DNA of 64,000 bases from Thermoleophilaceae bacterium (GCA_036378175.1 DASUWY010000060.1:18752-82751), one strand, 5' to 3'; counted from the first letter of the stretch, positions 7,924 through 17,228 are shown. Notes: a model not told the origin generated them from the sequence alone. Numbers and translations are program-made.

Positions 7924-9813
7924 GTGGAATCGATCCCGCGAACAGTGCCTGCACGAGTACGCACAGCGCTCGTGGAGGACCGGGCGCGAATTCTCGCCGC
8001 GGTGGCGGCGTTCGCAATCGCGGTCGGCGGCATCCTGCATCTCGCGGGCGAGCCGAACGCGGGGGACCAGGTATGGCGCGCCGCTGTGGCGCTGCTCGCG
8101 GCGGAGCTGGCGTATGAGGTCGCCAGGACGGTCGTGGTCGAGCACCACCTCGGGGTCGACACGATCGCCCTCGTGGCGATGCTCGGCGCGCTGGCGCTCG
8201 ACGAGCTGCTCGCCGGTGCGGTGATCGGGCTCATGTTCTCCGGCGGGGAGGCCCTCGAGGCAGCAGCGTCGAAGCGCGCGCGGCGTGAGCTCACAGCGCT
8301 CGTTCAGCGCGCGCCGAAGACGGCTCGGAAGCATGTGGACTCACAGCTCGTCGAGGTGGACGTGGACGAGGTCCAGGTCGGCGACGTGGTGCTCGTGCGC
8401 ACCGGTGAGGTGATCCCGGTGGACGGCACGGTGGTGAGCCACGAGGCGGTGGTGGACACGAGCACGCTCACCGGCGAGCCGCTTCCGGTCACGCTCGCGG
8501 CGGGGATGGACGTGCTCGGCGGCACGGCCAACGCGGGGGCGCCCTTCGACGTTCGCGCGGGCCGTCCGGCCGCCGAGAGCGCCTATGCCGCGCTCGTCCG
8601 GCTTGTGGAGCAGGCTCAGGCGCAGCGCGCGCCGTTCGTTCGGATGGCGGACCGCTACGCGGGCTTCTTCCTGCCCGTCACCCTGATCATGGCGGGCGCC
8701 GCGTGGGCAGTCAGCGGCGACCCGGTGCGCGCGCTCGCCGTGGTGGTGGTGGCCACGCCGTGCCCGCTGATCCTCGCCGCGCCGATCGCGCTCGTGTCCG
8801 GTGTTTCGCGCGCGGCCCGGGCTGGTGTGCTGGTGAAGGGCGCCGGGGCCATCGAGACGCTGGGCGAGGCGCGGACGGTGCTCTTCGACAAGACGGGCAC
8901 GCTCACGGTCGGCACCCCCGACGTACGCGAGATCCTCACCACCAATGGCATTCCCGCCGGCGAGGTGCTGAGGCTCGCCGCGTCCGTCGACCGAATGTCC
9001 GCCCACGTGCTCGGCGAGGCGCTCGTGCGTGCCGCAGGCGAGGCGGAGCTGCCTCTGAGCCTTCCGAGCGAGGTGCGTGAGGATCCGGGTCAGGGCATCG
9101 CCGGCACCGTGGACTCGCGGCGCGTGGTGGTGGGCAGCAGGGACTTCCTTCGGGACGCCGGGTACTCCGCCGAGGAGGTGGCGGCCGCCGGCATTCTCGG
9201 CACCCGCGGTTCGGGCGAGGCCCGCGTGATGGTGGGCGTCGACGGGCGGGTGGCGGGCGTGATCGTGATGGCGGACGAGCCGCGCCCGGATGCCGACCGG
9301 ATCGTGGATCGCCTGCGTGCCGAGGGCGTGCGGCACGTGGCGATGGTGTCGGGCGACCGCCGCTCAGTTGCCGAGCGAATCGGACGCGAGCTGCATGTGG
9401 ACCGCGTGTACGCGGAGCAGTCGCCGGAGGACAAGCTGGAGGTGGTGCGCCGCCTGCGCGAGGACCACGAGCTGGGTCCGGTGGTGATGGTGGGGGACGG
9501 GGTGAACGACGCGCCCGCGCTCGCGATCGCCGACCTCGGCATCGCGATGGGAGTGGCGGGCGCCACCGTCTCCTCGGAAACCGCCGATGCGGTGATCACC
9601 GTGGACAGGATTGATCGCGTGGCCGACGCGATCCACACGGGACGCCGTTCGCTGCACATCGCCCGCCAGAGCGTGCTCGCCGGGATGACGATCAGCATCG
9701 CGGCGATGTTCGTCGCGGCCGCCGGTTACCTGGCGCCTGTGGCGGGCGCCCTATTCCAAGAGGTCGTCGACCTCGCCGTGATCCTCAACGCGCTGCGGGC
9801 CCTCCGCGGCTAG
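7924..9813 (+). CDS. Heavy-metal translocating P1B-type ATPase (TPC class)
   Basis: A 629-residue membrane pump that uses ATP to move a metal ion. There is no N-terminal CxxC metal-binding domain. Visible landmarks in order: several membrane helices to about residue 110, actuator TGEPLP (about 183), the intramembrane ion motif TPCP (Thr-Pro-Cys at 278-280, instead of the CPC of copper pumps), the phosphorylated DKTGTLT (Asp at about 322), and GDGVNDAPA (about 524). The usual nucleotide-binding HP pair is HV here (SAHVLGEA, His 361). These differences set it apart from Cu or Zn pumps, so the ion is uncertain. The GTG start at 7924 is not strongly supported. A small membrane protein follows 53 bp downstream. 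Confidence 0.88.
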   Translation: MESIPRTVPARVRTALVEDRARILAAVAAFAIAVGGILHLAGEPNAGDQVWRAAVALLAAELAYEVARTVVVEHHLGVDTIALVAMLGALALDELLAGAVIGLMFSGGEALEAAASKRARRELTALVQRAPKTARKHVDSQLVEVDVDEVQVGDVVLVRTGEVIPVDGTVVSHEAVVDTSTLTGEPLPVTLAAGMDVLGGTANAGAPFDVRAGRPAAESAYAALVRLVEQAQAQRAPFVRMADRYAGFFLPVTLIMAGAAWAVSGDPVRALAVVVVATPCPLILAAPIALVSGVSRAARAGVLVKGAGAIETLGEARTVLFDKTGTLTVGTPDVREILTTNGIPAGEVLRLAASVDRMSAHVLGEALVRAAGEAELPLSLPSEVREDPGQGIAGTVDSRRVVVGSRDFLRDAGYSAEEVAAAGILGTRGSGEARVMVGVDGRVAGVIVMADEPRPDADRIVDRLRAEGVRHVAMVSGDRRSVAERIGRELHVDRVYAEQSPEDKLEVVRRLREDHELGPVVMVGDGVNDAPALAIADLGIAMGVAGATVSSETADAVITVDRIDRVADAIHTGRRSLHIARQSVLAGMTISIAAMFVAAAGYLAPVAGALFQEVVDLAVILNALRALRG

Positions 9814-9866
9814 GGCATTGACGCGGGCGGATCCGGGTAGTCCCTCCGCCGAGGGAAAGGAGTCTC

Positions 9867-10184
9867 ATGTACACGCTTGCAAGAGTCGTACGGCTCGCCA
9901 CCACTGTGGCGGTCGTGATCATCGTCGCCGGGATCCTGATCCACGTACTCGGCGCCAACACCTCAAACGGGATCGTCTCGGCCGTGAATGACGCGGCGAA
10001 GTGGCTCGTTCAGCCGTTCAACAGCGTCTTCCACATCCACAACCACAAGACGAACATCGCCGTGAACTGGGGTCTGGCCGCCGTGATCTATGCGGTGGTG
10101 GGTGGCTTCATCGCCCGGGCGCTTGCGCGCGCGAGCGTCGCACGCGGGCCGCGCCGCGGTTATCGCCGCAGCCCAGCCGTCTAG
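9867..10184 (+). CDS. Small two-helix membrane protein
   Basis: A 105-residue protein with membrane helices at about residues 8-30 and 66-88, a histidine-rich connecting loop (FHIHNHKTN, about 55-63) and a basic C-terminus. ATG at 9867 has a good ribosome site (GAAAGGAG). It follows the P-type ATPase by 53 bp on the same strand. The histidine cluster could suggest metal handling, but this is inference only. It ends overlapping the last 4 bp of the convergent DUF779 gene. Confidence 0.75.
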   Translation: MYTLARVVRLATTVAVVIIVAGILIHVLGANTSNGIVSAVNDAAKWLVQPFNSVFHIHNHKTNIAVNWGLAAVIYAVVGGFIARALARASVARGPRRGYRRSPAV

Positions 10185-10501
10185 CCGTCGCGCGCCACAA
10201 AGTGGACGCCTCCGGGGCCCTCCAGCGAGAGGGTGTCGGAGGCGCCCTGCGCGACATCCACCACGATCGTGGGATGGTGCCAGCGGTCGTCCTGCTCGGC
10301 GTCGATGTAGAAGGGCACGCCCTCGATCTCCCCAAGCAGCACGTCGTTCGGGCCCGGCGGCATCTCGTCCTGTCGGAGGCACATCGGGGAGCTGCCGTCA
10401 CAGCAGCCCCCCGACTGGAAGAACGCCACCGGTCCGTGCTCGGCCTCGAGGCGGCGAATCGTTTCGATCGCCGCCTCGGTGGCCGTTACACGTCCGCTCA
10501 T
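10181..10501 (-). CDS. DUF779 family protein, aldehyde dehydrogenase partner
   Basis: A 106-residue DUF779 protein. The family signature is clear: GPVAFFQSGGCCDGSSPMC at about residues 23-41, then PGPNDVLLGEIEGVPFYID and HHPTIVVDV. DUF779 genes are habitually found beside acetaldehyde-type dehydrogenases. Here the stop of the dehydrogenase gene is 4 bp before this start, so the two form an operon. The pair of adjacent cysteines suggests a metal or redox role, but no function is established. Confidence 0.9.
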   Translation of the reverse strand: MSGRVTATEAAIETIRRLEAEHGPVAFFQSGGCCDGSSPMCLRQDEMPPGPNDVLLGEIEGVPFYIDAEQDDRWHHPTIVVDVAQGASDTLSLEGPGGVHFVARDG

Positions 10502-10505
10502 CGGC

Positions 10506-12050
10506 CTAGAAGAAGCCGAGCGGCTTCGGGTCGTAGCTCACGAGCAGGCACTTGGTCTGCGTGTAGTGGTCGAGCATCATCTTGTGCGTCTCCCGACCGA
10601 CGCCGGACTGCTTGTACCCGCCGAACGCCGCGTGCGCCGGATAGAGGTGGTAGCAGTTGGTCCACACCCGACCTGCCTTGATGCCGCGGCCCATCCGGTA
10701 GGCACGGCTGCCGTCCCGCGACCACACGCCGGCCCCGAGGCCGTACGTCGTGTCGTTCGCGATCTCGAGCGCCTCCGCCTCGTCCTTGAAGGTGGTGAGC
10801 GCAAGCACGGGTCCGAAGATCTCCTCCTGGAACACCCGCATGTCGTTCGTGCCCTTCAGCACGGTGGGCTTGTAGTAGTAGCCGCCCTCGAGCTCGCCGT
10901 CGTGATGCCAGCGCTCGCCGCCGATGAGCACCTCGGCGCCCTCGTCGCGGCCGATCTGCACGTAGCTCTCGATCTTCTCGAGCTGCGCGGCCGACACCTG
11001 CGGCCCGATCTGCGTGGAGATGTCGAGCGGGTGACCGCCCTTGATCGCCTCGATCCGCGGGAGCACTCTCTCGATGAACTCCTCGTAGATCGACTCCTGC
11101 ACCAGGGCGCGGGACGGACACGTGCACACCTCGCCCTTGTTGAAGGCGTAGAGCACGAGCCCCTCGATCGTCTTGTCGAGGAAGTCGTCGTCGGCGGCCA
11201 TCACGTCCTCGAAGAAGATGTTCGGCGACTTGCCGCCGAGCTCCGTCGTCGAGGGGATGATGTTCTGCGCCGCGTACTGCATGATCAGGCGGCCGGTGAC
11301 GGTCTCGCCTGTGAACGCGACCTTCGCGATCCGCTTGTTCGACGCAAGCGCGCGGCCGATCTCGGCACCCGGGCCGTTCACGACGTTGATCACGCCGGCG
11401 GGCACGACGTCCTGGATCAGCTCGCAGAGCTTGAGAATCGACCACGGGGTCGGGCTCGCGGGCTTCACCACCGTGCAGTTGCCGCCGGCGAGCGCCGGAG
11501 CGATCTTCCACGCGGCCATCAGCAGCGGGAAGTTGAACGGGATGATCTGACCCACCACGCCCAGCGGTTCGCGGAAGTGGTAGGCCACGGTGTCCTTGTC
11601 GATCTCCGCGATCGACCCCTCCTCGGCGCGGATCGCGCCCGCGAAGTAGCGGAAGTGATCGGCGGCCAGCGGGATGTCGGCGGCGAGCGTCTCACGGACG
11701 GGCTTGCCGTTCTCCCAGGTCTCTGCGACGGCGAGCATCTCCTTGTGCTCGTCGATCGCGTCGGCGATTGCGTTCAGCACGGCTGCGCGCTCGGCTAGCG
11801 ATGCCTCGCCCCATGCCTCCTTGGCCGCGTGTGCGGCGTCGAGCGCCAACTCGATGTCGTCCGCCGTCGAGCGAGGAACCTCGCAGAACGGCTGACCGGT
11901 TACCGGGCTCAGGTTCTCGTGGTACTGGCTGGTGCTCGGTGGCATCCAGCGCCCCGCGATGAAGTTCTCATAGCGCGGCTTGAGGTCCACGGGGCTGCCG
12001 GCGCGGCCCGGCGCCGCGTAAGTGGTGGCAGTCTCAGCCATGGTTGCCAT
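10506..12050 (-). CDS. NAD(P)-dependent aldehyde dehydrogenase (ExaC/AcoD type)
   Basis: A 514-residue aldehyde dehydrogenase oxidising an aldehyde, probably acetaldehyde or a short-chain one, to the acid. Landmarks: [40 protein letters not shown] with the general-base Glu, and [11 protein letters not shown] with the nucleophilic Cys near residue 307. The C-terminal [17 protein letters not shown] is typical of the group paired with DUF779. ATG at 12050 follows a perfect GGAGGGTGAT ribosome site; the longer ORF to 12401 is noise. Substrate is not decided by sequence. Confidence 0.92.
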   Translation of the reverse strand: MATMAETATTYAAPGRAGSPVDLKPRYENFIAGRWMPPSTSQYHENLSPVTGQPFCEVPRSTADDIELALDAAHAAKEAWGEASLAERAAVLNAIADAIDEHKEMLAVAETWENGKPVRETLAADIPLAADHFRYFAGAIRAEEGSIAEIDKDTVAYHFREPLGVVGQIIPFNFPLLMAAWKIAPALAGGNCTVVKPASPTPWSILKLCELIQDVVPAGVINVVNGPGAEIGRALASNKRIAKVAFTGETVTGRLIMQYAAQNIIPSTTELGGKSPNIFFEDVMAADDDFLDKTIEGLVLYAFNKGEVCTCPSRALVQESIYEEFIERVLPRIEAIKGGHPLDISTQIGPQVSAAQLEKIESYVQIGRDEGAEVLIGGERWHHDGELEGGYYYKPTVLKGTNDMRVFQEEIFGPVLALTTFKDEAEALEIANDTTYGLGAGVWSRDGSRAYRMGRGIKAGRVWTNCYHLYPAHAAFGGYKQSGVGRETHKMMLDHYTQTKCLLVSYDPKPLGFF

Positions 12051-12140
12051 ATCACCCTCCTTGGGGTTTTCGTCTACCTGCAAGCGCAGCACGTGCGCGC
12101 CGCCGGCACATCCGCCCGCGCCACTGCACGGCCCTCGGGG

Positions 12141-12150
12141 AAACCCGCAC
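12141..12150 (+). promoter_or_regulatory. AAACCCGCAC motif, copy 2
   Basis: Second exact copy of the decamer described at 7859, extended here to AAACCCGCACTC. It lies in the 163-bp region between the divergent aldehyde dehydrogenase and glycosyltransferase genes. Confidence 0.3.
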
Positions 12151-12213
12151 TCGCGGCAGCTCAGCGCTTCAAGAACTCGATTTGGGGGCGGCAACTGGGG
12201 TAACCGGCGGCCT

Positions 12214-13430
12214 GTGACCGCTGTCATCGGTGGGCGCGCTCGACGCGGGCGGCCCAAGATCCTGTTCCTGGCGTGCCATCTGCCTTTTCCACCTCTGAGC
12301 GGCGGCCGGCTGCGCGAGCTCGAGTTGATCAAGCGCATCGCGCGCGAATGCAGCGTCACGCTGATGGTCGTGTCGAAGACCTTCGAGGAGGACGCGGCCA
12401 ACCGGCACGAGCTGGAGCGCTACTGCGAGCGAGTGGAAGTCTTCCCTGCGGAGCCTCTTCCCTCGCGGCCGCTCGAGTCCGGCGAGCCGTTTCACGTCCA
12501 GCGCCACCGCTGTGCGGCTCTCGGAGAGGCGGTGGCGAGGGCTCTCCAGAGCGACCGCTTCGACCTCGTGCACGTGGAGGGCTTCTACCTGATGCAGCAC
12601 GTTCCGGAGGAGGTGGATGTGCCGGTGCTGCTCGTCGAGCAGAACGTCGAGTACGACCTCGACCGGCAGCGCGCCCGCCGCGGCATCCGCGACATGCGGA
12701 CGCAGCGTGCGGAGGTCGAGGCCTGGCGGCGCGCGTCGCTCCTCAGCGTCCTCACACACGAGGACCACGACATCGTTCTCTCGGCATTCCCGGACGCCGT
12801 CGTGAGGCTCGTGCCCGATGGCGCCGACCACCTGCCGCTGCGTTCGGCCGGGGAACCGAAAGCGCCGCGCCCGGAGAACCCTCTGCTCACGTTCATCGCG
12901 AACTTCGGCTACGCGCCGAACGCGGATGCCGCGAGTTACCTCTGCGGGGAGATCCTGCCGCGCGTGCGGGCGCGTGTACCGGAGGTGAAGCTGTGGCTCG
13001 TGGGCACCGACCCGCCGGCCGAGGTGCGGGCACTCGCGGGCGCCGGCGTGCGGGTGACCGGTCGTGTGCCGGAGATCGCGCCGTACATCGACGTCGCGGA
13101 CGTGGTGGTGTGCCCGCTGGCGCGTCGGTGGCGGCGTGAAGGTGAAGGCGATCGAGGCGCTGCGGCGGGGCAAATGCATCGTCACTTCGAGCATCGGCGC
13201 GCAGGGCCTGGGTGGGGCGGCGCGCGGCATTGACGATCGCGGATGGGGGGTCGGATTTCGCGGCCGCAAGCGCGCGGCTCCTCCTCGATGGCGAGCGGCG
13301 GGCGGAGGCCGAGGTGCGGGCTGAGCGAGCCGCGCGCACGCTTCCCACCTGGGACGCCGCGGCAGCGGCCCTCTCGCGCGCGTACGGCGAGCTGCTGAGG
13401 CGCCGCGCGGACGTAGCGGTCGGCGCGTAA
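12214..13430 (+). pseudogene. Glycosyltransferase (GT4-like) interrupted by two frameshifts
   Basis: Three consecutive reading frames together encode one GT-B glycosyltransferase of about 405 residues. Frame one (from GTG 12214) carries the acceptor domain ([20 protein letters not shown]) and the start of the donor domain, through VVVCPL near 13117. Frame two continues with the conserved RVGGGVKVKAIEALRRGK and SSIGAQGLGGAA. Frame three, from about 13224, gives the terminal helices to a TAA at 13428-13430. Both breaks (about 13118-13125 and 13217-13226) lie in GC-rich runs and both shift by +1 (or -2). No stop codon interrupts the composite, so a sequencing or assembly error is as likely as recent decay. 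Confidence 0.75.
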
Positions 13431-13483
13431 ACCGAGCACTAACGCGCCAGCATCGGCCGTTGCGATATCGGCGGCTCGGTTAC

Positions 13484-13628
13484 TTAGGTTGAAGAAGAAG
13501 CTGGAGGGGAACCTGCAGCCTGACTTATCGCTGCTGTCCCCTGTGCGGGCGGCCAGCGCCGACCCCTTTGAACTGATCAGCCGCCGACCGCCCGCTAGGG
13601 CGAGTCTGCCATACCAGGAGCTGCAGCG
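13484..13628 (+). promoter_or_regulatory. Promoter-like box and long structured leader of the glycosidase gene
   Basis: A TAGGTT hexamer starts at about 13485 and would place a transcript start near 13496, leaving about 130 nt of leader before ATG 13629. The leader can fold into two hairpins: AGGGGA 13505-13510 with TCCCCT 13537-13542 (nested CAGC/GCTG inside), and GCGGGCGG 13545-13552 with CCGCCCGC 13588-13595. A ribosome site CAGGAG follows. It matches no riboswitch class I know. The hairpins are seen; regulation is inference. Confidence 0.4.
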
Positions 13629-14990
13629 ATGTGGATGATTCGCCCGGCCGTTATCGCTATGACCATCACGGGTGCGCTGATGCTTGCCGCCACCGCCCGT
13701 GCTGACTGGATCGTCACCTATCAGGGCCAGTCGCTCGGACCGTTCCAGAGCCAGCAGGACGCGAGCACCTACGCACAGCCGGTCGGTGGCACGGTGCAGC
13801 AGATCGTCGCGCCCTCCGCCTTGGCGAAACTGGATCCCAACGACAACTCGAAGGCGGACGTGATCTCGCTGCCGCCGGGCACCGCGACGGTCAACTTTGC
13901 TCGAATGGCTTCGACGTCGGGCTGCCCGTGCACCTATCAGAGCGTGCCGGCAGGCTCACTGCCCATGCAGTACACGCCTCCTGCGGATCAGCCGGTGGTC
14001 GACGTTGAGGCGTTGAACAGCAGCGGCCAGCAGCTCGGCACCTGGTTCTCTGCCACAGCGGGCGGGAAGTTGATCGCCACGACACCGCCCGCACCCGCTC
14101 CCGCTCCTGCGACCGATCCTCCACCGCCCACGCCAAGCATGGCGGTGGGCGTGAATGCCGGCTGCTACGGCACCACCGGTGCCACTGAGCAGCGACAGCT
14201 CGGGAGCGTGGTCCGATTCAACACGGGACTCAGCGATACGTGTTTCACCACCCTGAAGAACGCCGGGCTGAAGTTCGATGTGAACGTGACCGGCCCTTAC
14301 ACCAGCTCTGGCGTCTCCGGGCTGAACCGCTCGAGCTGGGTGAGCTCGGCAACGTCGTGGTATCAGGCACACTGCGGCCCCGCCCTCTGCCCCTATTTCG
14401 AGGTGTTGAACGAGCCGTACGGGACGTGGTTCTGGGGATCGAGCGCGGACAGCCAAGCGAACGCGGACGCCTACGCGGACCTCGTCAAGCGCACCTACAG
14501 CGCGTTCCACACCATCTATGGATCTTCGGCGCCGCTGATCCTGGCGGATTGCTCCAACCAGTCGTGGACGAACAACTGGTGCTCCGAGTGGACCGGCTCG
14601 AGCGCCTATCCGAACGCCCTCGGCTCGACCGACGCGGTGGTCGTGCATGCGTACGACGGCGAGGCGCACAAGACGGCCGCCACTGCCGGCAATCGAAATC
14701 TGGTGTCGGGCGTCCACGCCCAAACCGGCAAGCCCGTGGCTGTGACGGAGGTGGGCTGGGAGACGGGCAGTGACTGCGACTCGGGGAGCACGCTGTACAC
14801 CGAGCAAGAGCAGGCCGACAACGTCACCTCGTTTTCGGACTGGGCGAGGGGCACGGGTTACGTCTCCATGGCGACCTTCTTCACCTATCACGACTTCGGC
14901 AGCAGCCCGGTTTGCGGCTATGGGGTGGTGCGCTCGAATGGGACGCACAAGCTGGCCTACGCGGCGTTGCAGGCGGAGGCGTCCCACTAG
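13629..14990 (+). CDS. Secreted glycoside hydrolase-like protein, clan A type barrel
   Basis: A 453-residue exported protein: signal peptide (residues 1-25, cleavage after ATARA), an N-terminal domain to about 150, a proline-rich linker (PAPAPAPATDPPPPTP, about 155-170) and a catalytic-type TIM-barrel domain. The barrel has FEVLNEPYG with candidate acid/base Glu 262 and VTEVGWETG with candidate nucleophile Glu 374. That is the two-glutamate arrangement of GH-A families such as GH5 and GH39. Substrate is not inferable. ATG at 13629 has a CAGGAG ribosome site. It is preceded by a long leader and stands alone. Confidence 0.8.
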   Translation: MWMIRPAVIAMTITGALMLAATARADWIVTYQGQSLGPFQSQQDASTYAQPVGGTVQQIVAPSALAKLDPNDNSKADVISLPPGTATVNFARMASTSGCPCTYQSVPAGSLPMQYTPPADQPVVDVEALNSSGQQLGTWFSATAGGKLIATTPPAPAPAPATDPPPPTPSMAVGVNAGCYGTTGATEQRQLGSVVRFNTGLSDTCFTTLKNAGLKFDVNVTGPYTSSGVSGLNRSSWVSSATSWYQAHCGPALCPYFEVLNEPYGTWFWGSSADSQANADAYADLVKRTYSAFHTIYGSSAPLILADCSNQSWTNNWCSEWTGSSAYPNALGSTDAVVVHAYDGEAHKTAATAGNRNLVSGVHAQTGKPVAVTEVGWETGSDCDSGSTLYTEQEQADNVTSFSDWARGTGYVSMATFFTYHDFGSSPVCGYGVVRSNGTHKLAYAALQAEASH

Positions 14991-15205
14991 CGCCGAAGAT
15001 TGGCGCGCAGGGGGCTCCCCGCGCGGCTACCACGCGGCGGCTCAGCCAAGGTCATCTCCTTCGCAGATGGGTGGATCGTGCGTCGGCTTCTACCCCGGTG
15101 GCGGGCGGTGCACTCAACAACCGCCCCGTCCCGCGCTCCCGCGCCCGGACGGCGGCTCTTTGTGAGCCATTGTCAGGTTCCGCTGGCCGCGCGTGTCTAC
15201 CTGGC

Positions 15206-15562
15206 ATGCACATCGTTTACCTCGCAGTCACCATCCTGGCGGCGGCTGCCTACAGCTACGCCGCATGCCTGAACTTCGTCGGTGCCGAGTCGGTCAAGGT
15301 CGTCGCGGACGCAGTGGAGGTGTCTGAGAAGTGGATGGTGCCGTTCGGAACGCTGTTGGCCTCGGGCGCGATCGGGCTCCTCGTGGGCCTCGCTGTGCCC
15401 GGGCTCGGCACCGCGGCCGCGATCGGCCTGGTCGTCTACTTCATCTGTGCCCTCGGTGCGCATCTCCGGGTACGCGACCCTCAGGTTGGCGGAGCGGTCA
15501 GCTTCCTGGTTCTGGCGGTCGCCGCCCTGATCGCGGGTCTCGGATACCACCATCACTTGTGA
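15206..15562 (+). CDS. DoxX-like four-helix membrane protein
   Basis: A 118-residue integral membrane protein with four hydrophobic helices (about 3-22, 45-65, 68-88 and 95-115), resembling the DoxX_2/DoxX-like family. ATG at 15206 begins MHIVYLAV; the longer ORF to 14912 reads through non-coding sequence and the glycosidase end. An ECF41-type sigma gene follows after 30 bp and an NTF2-like gene after that. DoxX-type genes are among the partners repeatedly found beside ECF41 sigma factors, which supports a single regulated cassette. Confidence 0.8.
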   Translation: MHIVYLAVTILAAAAYSYAACLNFVGAESVKVVADAVEVSEKWMVPFGTLLASGAIGLLVGLAVPGLGTAAAIGLVVYFICALGAHLRVRDPQVGGAVSFLVLAVAALIAGLGYHHHL

Positions 15563-15592
15563 TGTCGCTCGATTCCACAGGGGTGCGCTCGG

Positions 15593-16510
15593 ATGGATGA
15601 GCGCGAATGGCTCACAGACCGCTTCGAAGACCACCGATCGCACCTGCGCGCGGTCGCCTACCGCATGCTCGGGTCGGTGAGCGAAGCCGACGATGCCCTT
15701 CAGGAGGCCTGGCTTCGCATCCGTGATCAAGATCCCGCCGGCGTCAACAACATGCAGGCCTGGCTGACGACGATCGTGGGCCGGATCTGCCTGAACATGC
15801 TGCGCTCGCGTGGCTCGCGACGCGAGGAGCTCACCGCCCACGTGCCGGACCCGGTCGTGGAGTTTGGGGAGAGGGGCGACCCGGAACGCGAGGCGCTGCT
15901 CGCCGACTCCGTCGGCCTGGCGATGCTCGTGGTGCTCGACGCCCTGACGCCTGCCGAGCGGCTCGCGTTCGTGATGCATGACGTGTTTGCCGTGCCGTTC
16001 GCGCAAATCGCAACGATGCTGGATCGCTCAGAACCAGCCACCCAGCAGCTCGCCAGCCGTGCCAGGCGGCGCATTCAAGGATCACCCCAGCCGGATGCGG
16101 ATCTGGCGCGACAGCGGGAGGTGGTCGGCGCGTTCTTCGCCGCGGCGCGCGATGGGAACTTCGACGCTCTCGTAGCGGTGCTCGACCCAGATGTGGAGCT
16201 GCGCATCGACGGCGGCGTGCTGCGCGAGGAAGCCACGGTCGTTCTTCGCGGCGCCGCAGCCGTGGCGGGCCACACCGCCACCTACTCCAAGCTCTATCCG
16301 TTCGTCAGGCCGGCGCTCGTCAACGGTGCCGCCGGCGCCGTGGTGGCCCCGCACGGACAGCCCTTCTCGGTTATGGCGTTCACCGTTACGAACGGAAGGA
16401 TCACTCGGATCGACGCTCTTCTCGACCCCGAGCGTCTCGCCCGCCTCGGAATCAGGATCCCGCCCGGCGGGCGCCTCGGAGAGACAGCCGAGACACAGAA
16501 CGGAGGATGA
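15593..16510 (+). CDS. ECF41-group RNA polymerase sigma factor with C-terminal SnoaL-like domain (SigJ-like)
   Basis: A 305-residue ECF sigma factor. Region 2 is at about 10-75 (FEDHRSHLRAVAYRMLGS, DALQEAWLRI) and region 4 at about 115-165 (LTPAERLAFVMHDVFAVPF). A long NTF2/SnoaL-like C-terminal extension follows from about 175. ECF41 factors use this extension in place of a separate anti-sigma factor. The extension carries DGGV (about 204) and LDPERL near the end, which correspond to the conserved DGGGK and NPDKL motifs of the group in weakened form. It sits between DoxX-like and NTF2-like genes. Signal and regulon are unknown. Confidence 0.87.
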   Translation: MDEREWLTDRFEDHRSHLRAVAYRMLGSVSEADDALQEAWLRIRDQDPAGVNNMQAWLTTIVGRICLNMLRSRGSRREELTAHVPDPVVEFGERGDPEREALLADSVGLAMLVVLDALTPAERLAFVMHDVFAVPFAQIATMLDRSEPATQQLASRARRRIQGSPQPDADLARQREVVGAFFAAARDGNFDALVAVLDPDVELRIDGGVLREEATVVLRGAAAVAGHTATYSKLYPFVRPALVNGAAGAVVAPHGQPFSVMAFTVTNGRITRIDALLDPERLARLGIRIPPGGRLGETAETQNGG

Positions 16511-16514
16511 CGCG

Positions 16515-16916
16515 ATGCACGAATTCCGGACGGCAATCGAGCAGGCACGCGCGAGCGGAGAGGTCGACGGACTGATGGCCCTACTGGCCGAAGACGTCGT
16601 CTTCCGCAGCCCAGTCGTGTACGCCCCATACAAAGGGCGCGCTGCCGTGGAGCCGCTCCTGCGCGCTGTGGTCCGCGTATTCGACGATTTCGAGTTCACG
16701 CGCATGATCGGGGAGCCAGGTGCCGCCGACCACGCATGCGTTTTCCACGGCTGGATCGGCGACCGAGAGGTGGAGGGGTGCGATTTCCTGCACACCGGCC
16801 ACAACGGGCTGATCGATGAGTTCTACGTAATGGTGCGGCCCATCTCGGCAGCGATGGCGCTCGCGCAGGCCATCACGAACCAGCTGGTGCTCGAGCAGAG
16901 CGAAAAAGCCGCCTGA
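16515..16916 (+). CDS. NTF2/SnoaL-like protein
   Basis: A 133-residue single-domain NTF2-like protein (MHEFRTAIEQARASGEVDGLMALLAEDVVFRSPV). The cone-shaped fold binds small ligands or catalyses isomerase-type reactions, but no catalytic set is evident. ATG at 16515 follows the sigma factor stop by 4 bp, with GGAGGA inside the sigma gene end, so it is translated from the same transcript. It resembles the C-terminal domain of the neighbouring sigma factor only in fold. Confidence 0.82.
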   Translation: MHEFRTAIEQARASGEVDGLMALLAEDVVFRSPVVYAPYKGRAAVEPLLRAVVRVFDDFEFTRMIGEPGAADHACVFHGWIGDREVEGCDFLHTGHNGLIDEFYVMVRPISAAMALAQAITNQLVLEQSEKAA

Positions 16917-16986
16917 CCGTCGGCGCCCTGGCCGCGGGCGTATCCGTCCCTGCTCCCCGCACTCTGCCCTCGCTGAGAGAGAAAAA

Positions 16987-17002
16987 CCCCGCCTGAGCGG
17001 GG
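16987..17002. terminator. Bidirectional intrinsic terminator between NTF2-like gene and tRNA-Leu
   Basis: Perfect CCCCGC-CTGA-GCGGGG hairpin. On the minus strand it is followed by TTTTTC, which suits the tRNA-Leu transcript. On the plus strand it is followed by CTTTC, which is weaker, for the ECF41 operon. Confidence 0.85.
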
Positions 17003-17012
17003 CTTTCATCAG

Positions 17013-17098
<86 letters not shown>

Positions 17099-17177
17099 GT
17101 TGCGGGTGCGAACTATAGCGTTGGTAATCGGTCCGGCGGCCGTGGTTTTGAAGTCGTCCGACCCCCTATGTACTCTA

Positions 17178-17191
17178 CGAACACATGTTCG
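17178..17191. promoter_or_regulatory. LexA operator (SOS box) upstream of lexA
   Basis: The sequence CGAACACATGTTCG matches the Gram-positive/actinobacterial LexA consensus CGAAC-N4-GTTCG exactly. It lies 38 bp before the lexA start, so LexA is expected to repress its own gene. Confidence 0.92.
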
Positions 17192-17228
17192 GATCAGCGT
17201 ACAGAAAGCGGCCTCCGAGGGGGAGCAA

